From assembly GCF_015351245.1 (NCBI RefSeq), contig NZ_JADKSO010000002.1:62001-126000 (forward strand): 64,000 nucleotides of DNA, given 5' to 3'. Source of the stretch: Rathayibacter sp. VKM Ac-2879. Its GTDB lineage: Bacteria > Actinomycetota > Actinomycetes > Actinomycetales > Microbacteriaceae. Numbering within the stretch: the first letter of the stretch is position 1; each line of letters starts with the position of its first letter. Under the pieces are notes generated by a model. The model saw only the letters and a list, made by a program, of their open reading frames with translations, made no database searches and was not told where the DNA came from. The position numbers were made by a program, and so were the translations under genes. This document shows positions 61,923 through 64,000 of this stretch, in pieces.

Positions 61923-63380
61923 ATGACCGACAGCGCGAACGAGACATCTCAGCGCCCGCGCACCCTGGCCGAAAAGGTGTGGGACGACCACGTCGTCGTC
62001 CGCGGGGAGGGCGGTGCGCCCGATCTGATCTACATCGATCTCCACCTCCTGCACGAGGTGACGAGCCCGCAGCCCTTCGATGCCCTGCGTGCGGCCGGGC
62101 GCCCCCTGCGCCGCCCGGATCTCACGATCGCCACCGAGGACCACAACACGCCGACTCTCGAGATCGGCCGCAGGATCGACGACGACATCAGCCGCACCCA
62201 GATCGAGGCGTTGCGGCGCAACGCCGCCGAGTTCGGCGTGCGACTCCACTCGCTCGGCGACGTCGAGCAGGGGATCGTGCACGTCGTCGGCCCGCAGCTC
62301 GGACTGACCACGCCCGGAGCGACCGTCGTGTGCGGCGACTCGCACACCTCGACCCACGGCGCCTTCGGGGCGATGGCCTTCGGGATCGGCACGAGCGAGG
62401 TCGAGCACGTCATGGCCACGCAGACCCTGCCGCTCACGCCCTTCAAGACGATGGCGGTCACGGTCGAGGGCACCCTGCGCGAGGGCGTGACCGCGAAGGA
62501 CATCATCCTGGCCGTCATCGCGAAGATCGGCACGGGAGGCGGCCAGGGCTACGTCCTCGAGTACCGCGGCTCCGCGATCCGCGCGCTCTCGATGGAGGGC
62601 CGCATGACCATCTGCAACATGTCGATCGAGGCCGGTGCTCGCGCCGGCATGGTCGCGCCAGACGAGACGACGTTCGCCTACCTCCGTGGCCGTCCGCACG
62701 CCCCGTCCGGCGACGACTGGGACGCGGCGGTCGCCTACTGGCGCACCCTGCCCACCGACGAGGGCGCCGTCTTCGACGCCGAGGTCGTCCTCGATGCAGA
62801 CACGCTCGAGCCCTTCGTCACCTGGGGCACCAACCCCGGCCAGGGCGTCTCTCTCTCGCAGTCGGTCCCCGACCCGGAGGCGATCGCCGACCCGAACGAG
62901 CGGGCGAGCGCCCTGCGCGCCCTCGAGTACATGGACCTCGCCGCAGGCACTCCGATGAAGGAGATCCCCGTCGACGTCGTGTTCATGGGCTCGTGCACCA
63001 ACTCGCGCATCGAGGATCTGCGCGAGTTCGCCGCCGTGGTCAAGGGCCGGAGCAAGGCGCCCGGCGTGCGGGTGATGGTCGTGCCCGGCTCGGCTCGCGT
63101 GCGGATCGAGGCCGAGGCGGAGGGCCTCGACAAGGTGTTCACCGAGTTCGGTGCCGAGTGGCGGTTCGCCGGCTGCTCGATGTGTCTCGGGATGAACACC
63201 GACCAGCTCCTTGCGGGCGAGCGCTGCGCCTCCACCTCGAACCGCAACTTCGAGGGACGGCAGGGCAAGGGCGCGCGCACGCACCTGGTGTCGCCCCTGG
63301 TCGCGGCGGCCACCGCCGTCCGCGGCACCCTCTCCAGCCCGTCCGATCTCGAGCCGGTCCGCGAGACGGTGGGAGCCTGA
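61923..63380 (+). CDS. leuC: 3-isopropylmalate dehydratase large subunit
   Basis: A 485-residue aconitase-fold subunit: [10 protein letters not shown] at the start, [27 protein letters not shown], and the Fe-S ligands in [14 protein letters not shown] and [11 protein letters not shown]. It isomerises isopropylmalate in leucine synthesis together with LeuD. The AAGGAAGC site precedes the ATG. Confidence 0.97.
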   Translation: MTDSANETSQRPRTLAEKVWDDHVVVRGEGGAPDLIYIDLHLLHEVTSPQPFDALRAAGRPLRRPDLTIATEDHNTPTLEIGRRIDDDISRTQIEALRRNAAEFGVRLHSLGDVEQGIVHVVGPQLGLTTPGATVVCGDSHTSTHGAFGAMAFGIGTSEVEHVMATQTLPLTPFKTMAVTVEGTLREGVTAKDIILAVIAKIGTGGGQGYVLEYRGSAIRALSMEGRMTICNMSIEAGARAGMVAPDETTFAYLRGRPHAPSGDDWDAAVAYWRTLPTDEGAVFDAEVVLDADTLEPFVTWGTNPGQGVSLSQSVPDPEAIADPNERASALRALEYMDLAAGTPMKEIPVDVVFMGSCTNSRIEDLREFAAVVKGRSKAPGVRVMVVPGSARVRIEAEAEGLDKVFTEFGAEWRFAGCSMCLGMNTDQLLAGERCASTSNRNFEGRQGKGARTHLVSPLVAAATAVRGTLSSPSDLEPVRETVGA

Positions 63381-63382
63381 GC

Positions 63383-63979
63383 ATGCAGAAGTTCGAGACC
63401 GTCACCGCGATCGCGGCGCCGCTGAAGCGCAGCAACGTCGACACCGACCAGATCCTCCCGGGGGTGTTCCTCCGCCGCGTGACGCGGACCGGATTCGACG
63501 ACGCGCTCTTTTACGGCTGGCGCCAGGATCCGGAGTTCGTCCTCAACCAGGACCGCTACCGCGGCGCGGGCATTCTGGTCGCCGGGCACGACTTCGCCAT
63601 CGGGTCCAGCCGGGAGCACGCGGTCTGGGCGCTGCGCGATTTCGGTTTCCGCGTCGTGATCGCGCCACGTTTCGGCGACATTTTCCGCGGCAACGCCGGC
63701 AAGCAGGGCTTGCTCGCCGCGGTGGTCTCGGAGGAGGGCGTCGAGCGCCTGTGGGAGATCATCGAGGCCACCCCGGGAATAGAAGCGACGGTCGATCTGG
63801 TTGCGCGTACGGTGACCGCGGGCGGAGAGACCTTCCCTTTCGAGATCGACGACTACACTCGTTGGCGCCTGATCGAGGGGCTCGACGACATCGGGCTGAC
63901 CCTGCGCGACGAAGCGCTCATTTCCGAATTCGAGACCCGTCGCGAGAGCTGGCGGCCCAAGACATTGCCGGTGAAATAG
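63383..63979 (+). CDS. leuD: 3-isopropylmalate dehydratase small subunit
   Basis: A 198-residue Leu[38 protein letters not shown] and [13 protein letters not shown] are the conserved substrate-loop blocks. It begins two bases after the leuC stop. Confidence 0.97.
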   Translation: MQKFETVTAIAAPLKRSNVDTDQILPGVFLRRVTRTGFDDALFYGWRQDPEFVLNQDRYRGAGILVAGHDFAIGSSREHAVWALRDFGFRVVIAPRFGDIFRGNAGKQGLLAAVVSEEGVERLWEIIEATPGIEATVDLVARTVTAGGETFPFEIDDYTRWRLIEGLDDIGLTLRDEALISEFETRRESWRPKTLPVK

Positions 63980-63980
63980 C

Positions 63981-64000
63981 GTGAACACACTTCTCCAGGA
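63981..64000 (+). CDS. Start of an unidentified gene (cut by window edge)
   Basis: A GTG two bases after the leuD stop opens a frame reading VNTLLQ before the window ends. The close spacing suggests co-transcription with leuCD. In related actinobacteria murA often follows leuD, and a short N-terminus of this kind would fit, but six residues are not enough to identify it. Confidence 0.35.

Noticed and set aside
1-64000. CRISPR array, prophage or rRNA genes
   Set aside because: I saw no regularly spaced repeats, no phage structural or lysis genes, and no rRNA-like sequence.

Overview
The window is chromosomal DNA from a high-GC Gram-positive bacterium, most likely an actinobacterium of the family Microbacteriaceae. 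The evidence is the very GC-rich codon use with many GTG starts, clade-typical small families (DUF7882, DUF6766, DUF6804, DUF6584), a maltokinase, an actinobacterial-style leucine-codon leader before leuCD and a manganese riboswitch before a TerC gene. I cannot fix the genus from the sequence alone.

Layout. (1) 1-3500: the 5' part of a homocysteine methyltransferase gene overlapping a CsoR-family metal sensor, a divergent DUF6804 membrane protein with a CsoR-like operator between them, and an SNF2 helicase. (2) 3454-30633: a roughly 25.4-kb accessory segment bracketed by a near-identical direct repeat. The right copy lies in an intact ygiB/ygiC-like pair plus the last 47 bases of the helicase gene. 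The left copy is the same DNA with a 578-bp internal deletion. Between the copies lie a DUF2975/XRE/HTH-glycosyltransferase operon, a metal module (two ArsR sensors, CopC, YcnI, DUF305, a P1B-4 ATPase, MFS), two CNNM/CBS proteins, CsbD, a lipoprotein/27-aa peptide/DUF6766 operon, a molybdate system (modA, HTH-Mop regulator, modB, modC, molbindin) and a run of small stress or housekeeping-type enzymes (VOC, SnoaL-like, DUF899, GNAT, RibD-like), two of them frameshifted. (3) 29546-38690: ygiB/ygiC-like genes, the thiamine operon thiM-thiE-thiD/tenA under a TPP riboswitch, and sbcDC. (4) 38832-51749: CorA, a Rieske-tailed FAD oxidoreductase, maltokinase, oligopeptidase B, CYTH/CHAD, Stealth phosphotransferase, a cyclic-nucleotide-type phosphodiesterase, an M20 peptidase, and a Nudix hydrolase. 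(5) 51819-58082: a GntP permease, then a compact cluster of YrdC-like enzyme, MFS exporter, clavaminate-synthase-like oxygenase and PEBP protein, closed by a large hairpin and followed by a second YrdC-like enzyme. (6) 58167-64000: an MBL hydrolase, tRNA-Glu(CUC), a yybP-ykoY riboswitch with terC, a PP2C phosphatase, DUF6584, and a leucine leader peptide with leuC and leuD.

The most interesting items are: the YrdC/oxygenase/exporter cluster at 53.7-58.1 kb, which reads as an undescribed small-molecule pathway (probably a modified amino acid); the DUF2975/XRE/HTH::GT87 operon with its 27-bp palindrome at 4.2-6.6 kb, which looks like a membrane-coupled regulatory system; and the duplicated, partly deleted junction that defines the accessory segment and suggests a single-crossover integration.
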